From Halovenus amylolytica (GTDB taxonomy: Archaea; Halobacteriota; Halobacteria; Halobacteriales; Haloarculaceae): a stretch of 64,000 bases of DNA. Below the pieces are notes generated by a model that was not told where the DNA came from, searched no databases, and saw only the letters and a list, made by a program, of their open reading frames with translations. The position numbers and the translations under genes were made by a program. Below, piece after piece: positions 24,999 to 33,825 of this stretch (the stretch's first letter is position 1; every line of letters begins with the position of its first letter). The stretch is from assembly GCA_004015825.1 (NCBI GenBank), contig SAYS01000006.1, positions 62,001 to 126,000 of the forward strand, written 5' to 3'.

Positions 24999-26357
24999 AT
25001 GGATATATTCGGATCGAGCGGCGTTCGGGGTGTTGCACTCGAGGGGTTGACACCCGCGTTCGCACTCGAGATCGCACAGGCGGCTGGCACCGTCTACGGG
25101 GAGGGCTACGACCGCGTCGCACTCGGCCGTGACACCCGGAAAACTGGCCGACTGCTCGTCGATGCTGTCTCCAGTGGCCTCGCAAGCGTCGGCTGTGACG
25201 TCGACCGCATCGGCGTCGTCCCGACCCCGTCGCTGCAGGCTTACTGCGCTCGCGAGGGCGTCCCTGGGGTGATGGTGACAGCCTCACACAACCCGCCGGA
25301 GTTCAACGGGATCAAACTCGTCGGCGCCTCCGGCGTCGAACTGACCGAGGAGACACTCGAAAATGTCGAACGACACCTCATCGACGGCGTCGACTGCGTC
25401 TCCTGGGACGAGTCCGGGACGATCCGCTCCGTCGACGGCGCGAACCGGGCCTACCACGAGGAGTTACTCGATGCGGTCGACCGCGAGCGCATCGAAGCCG
25501 CAGACCTGACTGTGGCACTCGATCCCGGCCACGGCGCGGGGACGCTGACCAGCCCGAAGTTCTTCCGCGATCTCGGCTGTGACGTCGTGACGGTCAACGC
25601 CCAGGCAGACGGCCGGTTCCCGGGCCGTGACCCCGAACCGGTCGAGGCACACATGACAGATCTCGAACGACTCGTCCGGTCCAGCGACGCCGATCTGGGT
25701 GTTGCCCACGACGGCGACGCCGACCGGGCGATGTTCGTCGACGAGAACGGCGAGTTCGTCTCCGGTGAGGCCCTGCTCGCCGCGCTGACCGCGAACGAAA
25801 TCTCCGAGGGCGATATGGTCGTCTCGGCTGTCAACACCTCGCAACGACTCGTCGACGTGACACAGAATGCCGGCGCTGATCTCCACCTGACGCCGATCGG
25901 CAGTACGTACATCATGACCCAGATCCGGGAACTGCTCGATTCCGGACGGCGGGTTCCGATCGCTGGCGAGGGCAACGGTGGGATCATCTTCCCCGACTAC
26001 CGGATCGCACGCGACGGCGCGTACACGGCAGCGAGGTTCTTCGAACTCGTCGCCGACAGCACAGTTAGCGAGGTCATCGCACAGTACGACGGCTACCACA
26101 GCGTGCAGGCGAATCTCGAATACGAGGACGACGACCAGCGCGCAGCGATGATCCAGGCGATCGAACGAACGGCCCGGGAGGCCGACGTCGAGGCCGATAC
26201 GATCGACGGCTACCGGCTGGATTACGGCGACGCGTGGGTACTCGCCAGACCGAGCGGGACGGAACCGGTGATCCGCGTCTACGCGGAGGCCCGCGAGGAA
26301 GCACGGGCGAGAGAACTGCTCGACGGAATGGTCAGTGCGATCGAAGCAGTGATGTAA
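24999..26357 (+). CDS. Phosphohexomutase (phosphoglucosamine/phosphomannomutase family)
   Basis: 452 residues of the alpha-D-phosphohexomutase superfamily. The four-domain signatures are all present: FGSSGVRGVA at the start, catalytic serine loop VTASHNPPEFNG, metal-binding DGDADR, sugar-binding GEGNGG and the C-terminal phosphate loop ARPSGTEPVIRVYAE. It interconverts hexose 1- and 6-phosphates for cell-surface glycan precursors; whether it prefers glucosamine or mannose cannot be told. ATG 24993 and ATG 24999 are both possible starts. Confidence 0.93.
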   Translation: MDIFGSSGVRGVALEGLTPAFALEIAQAAGTVYGEGYDRVALGRDTRKTGRLLVDAVSSGLASVGCDVDRIGVVPTPSLQAYCAREGVPGVMVTASHNPPEFNGIKLVGASGVELTEETLENVERHLIDGVDCVSWDESGTIRSVDGANRAYHEELLDAVDRERIEAADLTVALDPGHGAGTLTSPKFFRDLGCDVVTVNAQADGRFPGRDPEPVEAHMTDLERLVRSSDADLGVAHDGDADRAMFVDENGEFVSGEALLAALTANEISEGDMVVSAVNTSQRLVDVTQNAGADLHLTPIGSTYIMTQIRELLDSGRRVPIAGEGNGGIIFPDYRIARDGAYTAARFFELVADSTVSEVIAQYDGYHSVQANLEYEDDDQRAAMIQAIERTAREADVEADTIDGYRLDYGDAWVLARPSGTEPVIRVYAEAREEARARELLDGMVSAIEAVM

Positions 26358-26361
26358 CGCT

Positions 26362-26856
26362 TCACTCCTTCCTGACGGCTTCGCCGTCCGTTTCTTCGAG
26401 TTCCGTCCGGGCGTATTCGAGAGCACTCTCGCCGGCCACGCGGGCGTGTTCCACTGCAGCTGTCAGGTGTTCAGTGGCTGCCTCGACTTCCATCCGGATA
26501 CTCTCTTCTGGATCTGACAGCTCCTCTGTTTCCGATTCCGGTTGTTCTTCGGCTGACTCGTCCGACTCCGGTTGTTCTTCGGTTGACTCGTCTGATTCCG
26601 GTTGTTCTTCGGTTGACTCGTCTGATTCCGGTTGTTCTTCGGTTGACTCGTCTGATTCCGGTTGTTCTTCGGTTGACTCGTCCGACTCCGGTTGTTCTTC
26701 GGTTGACTCGTCCGACTCCGGTTGTTCTTCTGTTGACTCGTCCGACTCCGGTTGTTCTTCTGTTGACTCGTCCGACCGATTCCGGATCGCTCTCAGTGTG
26801 ACGATGCCAACGAGGAGCCCGGCGGCCCCGATCAGACCATTTCTTATTTTACTCAT
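26362..26856 (-). CDS. Membrane-anchored acidic repeat protein
   Basis: 164 residues. The N-terminus MSKIRNGLIGAAGLLVGIV is a membrane helix followed by basic residues. Eight consecutive copies of SDESTEEQPE come next (residues 28-107, the last with Ala for Thr), then an alpha-helical C-terminal segment (VEAATEHLTAAVEHARVAGES). The DNA repeats are 30 bp and nearly identical, so copy number probably varies by slippage. The negative, disordered spacer would hold the C-terminal helix away from the membrane. No domain is recognised. It converges on the phosphohexomutase gene with 4 bp between. Confidence 0.7.
   Translation of the reverse strand: MSKIRNGLIGAAGLLVGIVTLRAIRNRSDESTEEQPESDESTEEQPESDESTEEQPESDESTEEQPESDESTEEQPESDESTEEQPESDESTEEQPESDESAEEQPESETEELSDPEESIRMEVEAATEHLTAAVEHARVAGESALEYARTELEETDGEAVRKE
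26536..26775. repeat. Eight tandem 30-bp repeats inside a coding region
   Basis: The 30-bp unit containing ggttgttcttcggttgactc recurs eight times without interruption and in frame, encoding SDESTEEQPE. Units differ only at a few third positions (tctgattcc or tccgactcc; cggttg or tgttg). The homogeneity suggests recent expansion or conversion. There are no spacers, so it is not a CRISPR. Confidence 0.9.
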
Positions 26857-27120
26857 GGCGGATACTGCACAGGAGATAGCATAAAAAGCCTGCTCGGGAT
26901 ACGAAATCGGTATCTTCTTTTTATTTTCTATAGTAAAGAGTATTAATTTATTTTGCTACTGGCCTCTATCTGTATCTATACTTATATAACTTGTAGTTAC
27001 TACTATCCGGGCAGCACAGATGATGGACACGACGAATGGTTGCGATGGCCATCGACTCTGCGTTTCCTGCGAGGCACGCTTCCCGTGCATCTCTTCGGTC
27101 ACCTTGGTCACGTCCCAGAA
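26857..27120. other. Intergenic region upstream of the pheST leader
   Basis: An AT-rich half (26900-27010, with ctatctgtatctatacttatataac) probably carries the promoter of the repeat-protein gene on the minus strand. The rest (27010-27120) has no convincing gene. Open frames on both strands here lack codon bias or similarity. Confidence 0.4.
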
Positions 27121-27122
27121 CG

Positions 27123-27132
27123 CTTTTATTTT
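27123..27132 (+). promoter_or_regulatory. TATA element for the phenylalanine leader transcript
   Basis: cttttatttt is centred 26 bp upstream of ATG 27153, matching the spacing for a leaderless message that would begin at or next to that ATG. Confidence 0.6.
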
Positions 27133-27152
27133 CGCCTGCCAATCCGTCACAC

Positions 27153-27233
27153 ATGGTGTCCGAACCCCACCGACTGCGAACCGCCCGCAAGCCACCGCGA
27201 GCGACGGGGTTCGGCTTCTTTTTCGAGCGCTGA
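27153..27233 (+). CDS. Phe-rich leader peptide upstream of pheST (candidate attenuator peptide)
   Basis: A 26-codon frame, ATG 27153 to TGA 27231-27233. The last seven residues are FGFFFER, so four of the 26 codons are Phe, clustered at the end; the rest is basic (SEPHRLRTARKPPRATG). A TATA element 26 bp upstream makes it the likely first frame of a leaderless transcript. The next gene is pheS, for phenylalanyl-tRNA synthetase, and a GC-rich hairpin starts immediately after the stop codon. Bacterial pheST is controlled by a Phe-rich leader peptide (pheM) through attenuation; here the same layout is seen in an archaeon. Translation and regulation are inferred, not shown. Confidence 0.6.
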   Translation: MVSEPHRLRTARKPPRATGFGFFFER

Positions 27234-27278
27234 CGGACGGCGGAGCCGGCCGCGGTGCCGGGCCGGTGAAACCGTCCG
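27234..27278 (+). promoter_or_regulatory. GC-rich hairpin following the Phe leader peptide
   Basis: cggacgg (27234-27240) pairs with ccgtccg (27272-27278), and inside it ccggcc (27246-27251) pairs with ggccgg (27261-27266). The stem begins at the base after the leader stop codon, so a ribosome at the stop would cover its 5' side while one stalled at the first Phe codon would not. There is no T-run right after it; the only T-rich tract (ttcttttttc-like, 27216-27224) is formed by the Phe codons. Confidence 0.55.
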
Positions 27279-27334
27279 ACCACGAGTGAGAACCGTTAAC
27301 TGACTAACCCGCGGTGTATCCACCAACAAAACTC

Positions 27335-28843
27335 ATGCAACTCCCCGAAGCACAGGTCGCGGTCCTCACAACCGCCGACAGTAACGCGGATCGCCCGATA
27401 ACCGAGATCGCCGATGAGGCGGAGCTAAAACCCGAGACCGCCACACGCGCGGCGTTCGAACTCGAAGACGCGGGGCTGCTCGCCGTCACCGAACGGACCG
27501 AAACGTCGATCGAACTCACTGACGAAGCCCACGAGTACCTCGAAACTGGTCTCCCGGAACTCCGCCTCTACGAGGCCGCAGTCGACGCCGGGGCCGACGA
27601 GGAGCCGGTCTCACTCGGTCAGCTACTCGGCGAAGCCGGCCTCGACGGTCCTGCAGTCGATATCGCACTCGCAAACTTCGCCCGGAAAGGCTACGGCGAG
27701 GTCGACAGCGGTTCGGTTGCTGCCGACCCCACCGCCGACACCGAAACCGACGGTGAACTGCTCGCACTCGAATCGCTCGCGGCCGGCGAACCGGTCGACG
27801 ACGAGAATATCCTCGACCAGCTCGACCGCCGTGGTCTCGTCGAGCGAAGCGACTCGACGGTCCGACTCGTTCAGGTGAGCGACGACGGTGTCACCGCCCT
27901 GATGGAGGGCGTCGAAGCAGCCGAGACGGTCGACCGGCTCACGCCCGAACTCATCACCAGCGGTGAGTGGGAGTCGGTCGAGTTCACCGAGTACAACGTC
28001 GAAGCCGAAGCCGAGGAGCCACCACAGGGGAAAGAACACATTCTTCGGCAGACCGCAAATCGCGTCAAGGACGTCCTCGTCGGGATGGGATTCAAGGAGA
28101 TGGAGGGTCCCCACGTCGACGCGCAGTTCTGGATCAACGACTGTCTGTTCATGCCCCAGGACCATCCTGCTCGGACGCACTGGGACCAGTTCGACCTCGA
28201 ATCGCCCGACCAGATCGAGGATCTTCCGGACGATCTGGTCGAGAACGTCCGATCCGCACATCTGGAGGGTGTCGGCGACGACGGCGAGGGCTACCATTCG
28301 CCGTGGGAGAGAGAGGTGGCAGCATCGCTCGATCTACGAGGGCACACCACGTCGCTCTCGATGCGACACCTGTCTGGGCACGCGAAAGGTGACCTCGAAC
28401 CGCCCGAACGGTACTTCAGCGTCGAGAAGGTGTACCGTAACGACACACTTGATCCGACCCACCTGCTTGAGTTCTTCCAGATCGAGGGCTGGGTGCTCGC
28501 AGAGGATCTCTCTGCTCGGGATCTGATGGGCACGTTCACGGAGTTCTACGAGCAGTTTGGGATCACCGATCTGGATTTCAAACCCCACTACAACCCCTAC
28601 ACGGAGCCATCGTTCGAACTGTTCGGGACCCACCCCGAGACCGGCGAGATCGTCGAGGTCGGCAACTCGGGGATCTTCCGCGAGGAGGTGCTGCGACCGC
28701 TCGGTGTCGAGGCCGACGTAATGGCCTGGGGGCTCTCACTGGAACGACTCCTCATGCTCATGTACGGATTCGAGGACATCCGCGACGTCCACGGGACGCT
28801 GTGTGATCTGGAACTGCTGCGGGACGTGGAGGTGGTGTACTGA
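27335..28843 (+). CDS. pheS: Phenylalanyl-tRNA synthetase alpha subunit
   Basis: 502 residues, archaeal/eukaryotic-type alpha chain. N-terminal winged-helix DNA-binding-like modules span about residues 1-200. They are followed by the class II catalytic core: motif 2 region around FSVEKVYRNDTLDPTHLLEFFQ (residues 368-390), FKPHYNPYTEPSFE for the Phe pocket, and motif 3 GLSLERLLMLMYG. It charges tRNA-Phe with the beta chain as an (alpha-beta)2 enzyme. ATG 27335 is chosen over GTG 27314. Its last base overlaps the pheT start, so both are on one message, behind the Phe-rich leader. Confidence 0.97.
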   Translation: MQLPEAQVAVLTTADSNADRPITEIADEAELKPETATRAAFELEDAGLLAVTERTETSIELTDEAHEYLETGLPELRLYEAAVDAGADEEPVSLGQLLGEAGLDGPAVDIALANFARKGYGEVDSGSVAADPTADTETDGELLALESLAAGEPVDDENILDQLDRRGLVERSDSTVRLVQVSDDGVTALMEGVEAAETVDRLTPELITSGEWESVEFTEYNVEAEAEEPPQGKEHILRQTANRVKDVLVGMGFKEMEGPHVDAQFWINDCLFMPQDHPARTHWDQFDLESPDQIEDLPDDLVENVRSAHLEGVGDDGEGYHSPWEREVAASLDLRGHTTSLSMRHLSGHAKGDLEPPERYFSVEKVYRNDTLDPTHLLEFFQIEGWVLAEDLSARDLMGTFTEFYEQFGITDLDFKPHYNPYTEPSFELFGTHPETGEIVEVGNSGIFREEVLRPLGVEADVMAWGLSLERLLMLMYGFEDIRDVHGTLCDLELLRDVEVVY

Positions 28844-30570
28844 TGCCCGTCGTCGACGTCGATCCCGACGAACTCCGCGACCTCGTCGGCACGACGAAAG
28901 ACGACGACGAACTCCGCGAGGATCTGTTCGCGCTCGGCCTCGAATTCGAGGGCTGGACAGAGGACGACGAGTTCCAGCTGGAGTTCGCTCCCGACCGCCT
29001 CGACCGCCTCTCCGTCGAGGGGATCGCCCGCTCGCTGCGCTACCAGTACGGCACCGATCGTGGTGTCTACATCCCGAACACGAACGACGCCGAGTGGACG
29101 ATCGAGGTCGACGGCCCACCAGCGGAGCGTCCCTACGTGACAGGTGCAGTGGTTCGTGGCCTCGATTTCGACGCCGAGTCGCTGGAGTCACTGATCCAGG
29201 TCCAGGAGAAACTCCACGCGACGATGGGTCGCCAGCGCGCCAAGGGCGCGATCGGTGTCCACGATCTCGTGGCCCTGAAGGGGACAGCGGGTGCAGAAGG
29301 CGAGAAGTCCATCACGTACACCTCGATGGACCCCGACGAGGAGACGTTCGTCCCGCTGGAAAGCGACGAGGAGCTGACCCCGAGAGAAGTCACGGAGCGC
29401 CACCACATGGGCTCCGACTACGTGGATCTCGTCGCCGATCTCGACGAATACCCCGCCATCTACGACGACCTCGGGCTGTTCTCGTTCCCACCGGTGATCA
29501 ACGGCCGCCGGACGGAGGTCTCGGAGCAGTCCCGCGATCTTCTCATCGAGATGACTGGAACCGACCAGTGGACGATCGATCACATGTGCAATATTGTCTG
29601 CTACGCGCTCTCGGCCCGCGGCGGGCAGGTCGAGCGCGTCAACGTGGAGTATACCGACGACACGTCCGGCGAGTACGCCGGCCACACGCTCGACCGACCG
29701 GACTTCTCGGTCAAGACGAAACGCGTCGCCCACGACCGGATCGAGTCCATCATCGGTGTCGAGTTCGACGCGGAAACCGTCGTCGACTGCGCCGAACGGG
29801 CCGGGCTGGACGCCACGGAGTATACAGAAGACGGCGAGACGATCTACGAGGTCGATATTCCGCCGTACCGCGTCGACGTACTCCACCCACTCGACGTGAT
29901 CGACGACATCGGCCGTGCCTACGGTTTCAACGATCTCGAACCGACGTATCCCGACGTGTCGACGGTGGGTGGTCGCCACGAGCGCTCGCGGCTGGAAGAC
30001 GCCGCCCGTGACAGTCTCGTCGGCCTCGGCTTCGAAGATCTGCTCAACTTCCACATGATCTCCCAGGAGGAGAACTTCGACCGCCTCGGGATCAGTCCGG
30101 GCGACGACTATCTCGGTGGCGGCGAGCCGGTGACGATCCGCGAACCCTACAGTGAGGCCTACGAGATTCTCCGGACCTGGGCACTCCCATCCTTGCTGCT
30201 GGTGCTCGAAAACAACACCCACCGCGAGTACCCCCAGCATCTCGCGGAGATCGGTCTCGCGGCCCACCTCGACGATTCGGCGAACACCGGTGTCGAGGAG
30301 TACCAGACCGTGGCGGGTGTCCTCGCCGAGACAGATGTCTCCTACGAGGACGCACGCGCACGTCTGCAAGCACTCGCTGGTGCTTTCGGCGCGGAACTCG
30401 AAACGCCGCCGACCGAGCATCCGGCCTTCATTTCCGGTCGAACTGCCGAGGTCGTCTTCGGCGGCGAATCCGTCGGTGTGATCGGCGAGATCCACCCGAA
30501 GGTGCTGGTCGAACACGACCTGGAGTTGCCGGTCGCTGCCTTCGAGTTCCGGCTGGATGCGTTGCGGTAA
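28843..30570 (+). CDS. pheT: Phenylalanyl-tRNA synthetase beta subunit
   Basis: 575 residues, the short archaeal/eukaryotic-type beta chain without the bacterial N-terminal tRNA-binding and C-terminal anticodon-binding domains. It starts MPVVDVDPDELRDLVG, has the B3/B4 editing region (HDLVALKGTAGAEGEK, FSFPPVINGRRTEV) and a B5 domain near YEVDIPPYRVDVLHPLDVIDD (residues 338-358), then the inactive class II-like core ending GVIGEIHPKVL. It pairs with pheS, whose stop codon it overlaps by one base. Confidence 0.97.
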   Translation: MPVVDVDPDELRDLVGTTKDDDELREDLFALGLEFEGWTEDDEFQLEFAPDRLDRLSVEGIARSLRYQYGTDRGVYIPNTNDAEWTIEVDGPPAERPYVTGAVVRGLDFDAESLESLIQVQEKLHATMGRQRAKGAIGVHDLVALKGTAGAEGEKSITYTSMDPDEETFVPLESDEELTPREVTERHHMGSDYVDLVADLDEYPAIYDDLGLFSFPPVINGRRTEVSEQSRDLLIEMTGTDQWTIDHMCNIVCYALSARGGQVERVNVEYTDDTSGEYAGHTLDRPDFSVKTKRVAHDRIESIIGVEFDAETVVDCAERAGLDATEYTEDGETIYEVDIPPYRVDVLHPLDVIDDIGRAYGFNDLEPTYPDVSTVGGRHERSRLEDAARDSLVGLGFEDLLNFHMISQEENFDRLGISPGDDYLGGGEPVTIREPYSEAYEILRTWALPSLLLVLENNTHREYPQHLAEIGLAAHLDDSANTGVEEYQTVAGVLAETDVSYEDARARLQALAGAFGAELETPPTEHPAFISGRTAEVVFGGESVGVIGEIHPKVLVEHDLELPVAAFEFRLDALR

Positions 30571-30578
30571 CGGATTTG

Positions 30579-30656
30579 CCGTTCCGCGAGCGAACGGCGT
30601 GAGCGAGCGGCCTTTGTGATCCAGATTTTTGCCGTGAGTGATCGCCGCAGGCGATC
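30579..30656. other. Two hairpins downstream of pheT
   Basis: ccgttc (30579-30584) pairs with gaacgg (30592-30597), and gatcgcc (30640-30646) pairs with ggcgatc (30650-30656); a T-run (ccagattttt) lies between them. Similar gagcgaac/gagcgagcgg sequence is familiar in haloarchaeal intergenic regions. It may serve as the pheST terminator. Confidence 0.4.
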
Positions 30657-30678
30657 CGAGCGGAAAAAAGGTGGGGTC

Positions 30679-31038
30679 CTACCGGCCAATCCGCTCGCGG
30701 CTGATGCTGACACCGGTCGGCGTGATGATCAGTTGATCGTCGTCTTTCTGGACGATGTCGCCGTGGACTTCCTTGGCGACCTGTTTCAGTTCGTCGGTGA
30801 TGTGTTCCATCGTTCGATCCTGTGTGCTGTGGCGTGTGATATCGGCGATGACGATGTTGCCGTCGTACACTTCGTCTTTGATGTCGATGACGTCTGTTTT
30901 CTCGCCGATTTTGGCGATTTTGATCTGCATCTCTGCGTCGACATCCTCCGTCGCGAGATCGTCGGCGCTGAGCTCTACGTAATCCTCGGTCTGGCGGGAC
31001 GACCCCGACTCTCCGAGTATCTTGCTCATTAGTCCCAT
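30679..31038 (-). CDS. sepF: Cell division protein SepF
   Basis: 119 residues of the SepF (DUF552) family. The N-terminus MGLMSKILG is a short membrane-binding amphipathic helix, the linker is RQTEDYVELSADDLATED (residues 16-33), and the globular core contains IADITRHSTQDRTMEHITDELKQVAKE (residues 64-90) and QLIITPTGVSI. Archaeal SepF anchors FtsZ to the membrane at mid-cell. ATG 31038 is preferred over 31029 because a TATA-like aacctata lies 27 bp upstream. No other division gene adjoins. Confidence 0.92.
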   Translation of the reverse strand: MGLMSKILGESGSSRQTEDYVELSADDLATEDVDAEMQIKIAKIGEKTDVIDIKDEVYDGNIVIADITRHSTQDRTMEHITDELKQVAKEVHGDIVQKDDDQLIITPTGVSISRERIGR

Positions 31039-31102
31039 ATATCTCGAACCGGTCGCTGGGTGTATAGGTTTTACGTCAGACAGGTTCATACTGCCGGCAG
31101 TA

Positions 31103-31711
31103 TCAGAACTCGCCCAGCGTCGACTGGCCGCTCTCGCCCGCGTACTCGGCTGCCACCTGCAGTGCCTCGTCGAAGGCTGTCTGCTGTCCCGGGTCGTACA
31201 GCGTCGCCGCCGGATGGACACAGACGAGTACCTGCCACCGCTGGCCGTCGATCTCGATCTCGTCGATATCGCCGGCCTCGCTCGTGACGGCGACGGATCT
31301 GTCGAGCACCAGCTCCCCCGGCACCTTCCCGAGTGTGACGATCACTGCGGGGTCGACGGCGGCGATCTCGCGGTCGAGATACCCCCCACAGCTGTCCAGC
31401 TCTTCGCTCGTCGGATCGCGGTTCTCCGGTGGGCGACAGCGCACGCAGTTCGTGATCCGCACGTCCTGTCTGGCGAGGCCGACGTCCCGGAGCCCATCGT
31501 CGAGAACGTCCCCGCTGCGGCCGACGAACGGTTCACCCTGCTCGTCCTCGTTCGCGCCGGGAGCCTCGCCGACGAACAGCAAGTCTGCGTCGTCGGGACC
31601 GACGCCGTTGACGATCTGGCTGCGGGAGTCGACCAGTTCGGGACAGCGCTCACAGCCCACCACACCCACACGCTCCGTCCGCCAGCAGTCCGCTCCAGCG
31701 TCTTCGGTCAT
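31103..31711 (-). CDS. Type-4 uracil-DNA glycosylase
   Basis: 202 residues of the iron-sulfur uracil-DNA glycosylase family. The catalytic segment [20 protein letters not shown], the [16 protein letters not shown] segment and the C-terminal CVHPAATLY are typical, and CERCPEL near the N-terminus gives the first cluster cysteines. It removes uracil from DNA as the first step of base-excision repair. ATG 31711 begins just before the VGCERC motif at the normal distance. It is on the same strand as sepF, 64 bp upstream of it. Confidence 0.93.
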   Translation of the reverse strand: MTEDAGADCWRTERVGVVGCERCPELVDSRSQIVNGVGPDDADLLFVGEAPGANEDEQGEPFVGRSGDVLDDGLRDVGLARQDVRITNCVRCRPPENRDPTSEELDSCGGYLDREIAAVDPAVIVTLGKVPGELVLDRSVAVTSEAGDIDEIEIDGQRWQVLVCVHPAATLYDPGQQTAFDEALQVAAEYAGESGQSTLGEF

Positions 31712-31983
31712 ACCGCTCCCGACGGCTCCGGCACGCAAAGAAGCTACTATTCTCGGTGTTTCGGATCTCGCCACATTTACTTGCTGCTTCGAAAAATGTT
31801 TAGAGAATGCTCGGCGTGAATGTGGCCGGTACGCATGCTTTCGGTGTCGTGCCGACGACATTTCTGATCTGGTACGTCTGGCCCGAACGTCGGAAACCCG
31901 CCGTGCTCTGGTTTCTCGCCGCCAGGGGAGTCGGAACTGCGTGGCAGTTCCTCGGCGGGGTCAACATGTTGCTCGACCATCGG

Positions 31984-33825
31984 TTACTCTTCGGGGAGCA
32001 CGATCCCGACGACGTTTCCACCGTCGCCGTTCGACTCGTAGCGGATGCGTCCGCCCGACCGGCTGACGATCAGGTTGACGAGCCACAGCCCGAGTCCGCT
32101 GCCGTGGTACACTGCGGTCTGATTTTCGTTCCCGAGCAGGACGGCCCGTTCCATCTCCGGGATCGGGGGGCCGTTGTCGACCACGCCGATCGTGGTCGCG
32201 TCGTCCGTTACCGTGGCTGTCACCGACACCCTGGCATCCGTGGTGTCGTTGTGGACGATGGCGTTGGTCACGAGTTCTTCGAGTGCCTGCTCGAACTCCC
32301 CGGAGACAGCGACTGTCACCTGGGCCGGACAGTCGATCGCTATCTCCGCCTCGGGATACTCCGTCCTGAGCTTGTATTCGATGTGGGCGAGGAGGTCGGC
32401 GAGGTCGACCTCGACCGACTGTGGGGCCTCGAGCAACAGCTCCGTAATCGCCCGCTCTTTCTCTGCCAGCTCGGTCAGCTGTTGGCTTTTCCGGATGATC
32501 TGCTCGGGCCCGTCCACGTCCTCGGTCCCTGCCTTGATCGTCTCTGCCCATCCCTGGACGACGTTCATCTCGTTTCGGATGTTGTGTCGCAGTACCCGCC
32601 CCAGCACCTCGAGCTGTTTCTCGCGTTGTTTGCGATCGGTGACGTCCTGCTGGAATCCGACGTAGTTGACGACCTCGCCGCTGTCGTCTCTGACCGGGGC
32701 GACAGTGAGCTGATTCCAGAACTCTGTCCCGTTTTTCCGGTAGTTTCGGAGTTCGACTGTGACCGGCTCCTCGGCGTCGATCGCCGCCCGGAGTCTGGCT
32801 ACCTGGTCGGGATCGGTGTTCTCACCCTGGAGGAACCGACAGTTCCTGCCCGTGGTTTCGGCCGCCGTGTAGCCGGTTAGTTGTTCGAAGGCCTCGTTGA
32901 CGTAGATCAGCGGGTTGTCCGACTGGGCGGGATCGCTGATCGTGATCCCGACGGGTGCCCGCTCGATCGCCTGTGTCCGGCGTTCGAGGGCTTCCTCGCG
33001 TTGCTTTCGCTCGGTGATATCCGTCTGGACCGCGACGAACGCACTGATCTCCCCCGACTCTTCGATCGGGGCGATCGTCTGCGTGGCGTAGTATCGTTCG
33101 CCGCTTTTTTTGCGGTCGACGAGCTCTCCCTGCCATATCTCGCCGTCGAGGAGTGTCTCCCAGAGGTCCTCGAAGTAGTGGTCGGGCATCTCCCTGGAGT
33201 GCAGCAGTTTGGGTGTCTGCCCGACCGCTTCCGACTGGCTGTAGCCCGTGATCTCCTCGAAGGCCGGATTGACGTACTTTATCTCCCCATCCCGGTCCGT
33301 AATATACACCGCGTTGCCAGAGTTGTCGACGGCCCGCCGGAACAGCTCCAGGGTGTCTGTCCGTTGCTGGAGAGTCAGCGACTGGATGCGCAGTCGGACG
33401 AGTGCCTGTATCCGCCACTCGAGTTCCGCCTGCCGGATCGGTAGTGAGACGATCTCGTCGACGGTCGTCGCGAAGACGTTGTCGGCGATTGCACCCCCGT
33501 CGGTGTCGATCACGTCGGTTCGTGTCTCAGGCAACAACAGGAGCACCGGCAGCAGTATCGGTGCCGCCTCGGCTTTGGCCTCCTGGAGACGCTCCCTGTA
33601 CTGTTTGAGTGTCTCGCCGTCGACGATGCAGAGATCGAACTCGGCATCTGTGATCGGTATCTCGGTATCAGCGGCCCGATGACTGTCGTGGTCGGCGATC
33701 CACTCCTGGAGCACGCGCCGGTTCCCGGTATCGGCGATGAGCGGATAGATCGTCGCCCACTCGCGAACGTCGGACGGCTCCGTCCCCTCTTCGACCAGAT
33801 CAGAAAGCGGCGTATCCTCTGGCAT
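31984..33825 (-). CDS. Sensor histidine kinase with receiver-like, PAS and LOV-type domains
   Basis: 613 residues, predicted soluble. Layout: a receiver-like N-terminal domain (about 20-140), a PAS domain (about 160-275), a second PAS (about 285-400) and a kinase. The second PAS has GRNCRFLQG with Cys329, then [13 protein letters not shown] (Asn361, Asn371) and VGFQQDV, which are the flavin-binding marks of blue-light LOV domains. The kinase has the phospho-acceptor in [10 protein letters not shown] (His414), the N box [10 protein letters not shown] and DNGPP. Its start overlaps the stop of the KaiC-like gene (ATGA), so the two are made together. The first PAS lacks the cysteine. No response regulator is adjacent. 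Confidence 0.88.
   Translation of the reverse strand: MPEDTPLSDLVEEGTEPSDVREWATIYPLIADTGNRRVLQEWIADHDSHRAADTEIPITDAEFDLCIVDGETLKQYRERLQEAKAEAAPILLPVLLLLPETRTDVIDTDGGAIADNVFATTVDEIVSLPIRQAELEWRIQALVRLRIQSLTLQQRTDTLELFRRAVDNSGNAVYITDRDGEIKYVNPAFEEITGYSQSEAVGQTPKLLHSREMPDHYFEDLWETLLDGEIWQGELVDRKKSGERYYATQTIAPIEESGEISAFVAVQTDITERKQREEALERRTQAIERAPVGITISDPAQSDNPLIYVNEAFEQLTGYTAAETTGRNCRFLQGENTDPDQVARLRAAIDAEEPVTVELRNYRKNGTEFWNQLTVAPVRDDSGEVVNYVGFQQDVTDRKQREKQLEVLGRVLRHNIRNEMNVVQGWAETIKAGTEDVDGPEQIIRKSQQLTELAEKERAITELLLEAPQSVEVDLADLLAHIEYKLRTEYPEAEIAIDCPAQVTVAVSGEFEQALEELVTNAIVHNDTTDARVSVTATVTDDATTIGVVDNGPPIPEMERAVLLGNENQTAVYHGSGLGLWLVNLIVSRSGGRIRYESNGDGGNVVGIVLPEE

Noticed and set aside
26536..26775. 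30-bp repeats considered as a CRISPR array
   Set aside because: Repeats are contiguous with no spacers and encode a regular peptide in frame.
31777..31980. 67-codon minus-strand frame beginning 3 bp after the kinase stop
   Set aside because: It has no recognisable domain and no clear start signal; left out as unsupported.
31807..32880. 357-codon plus-strand open frame over the histidine kinase gene
   Set aside because: All but its first 170 bases lie opposite the kinase, and no motif supports it. The leading part (31807-31980) lacks a promoter signal or similarity.
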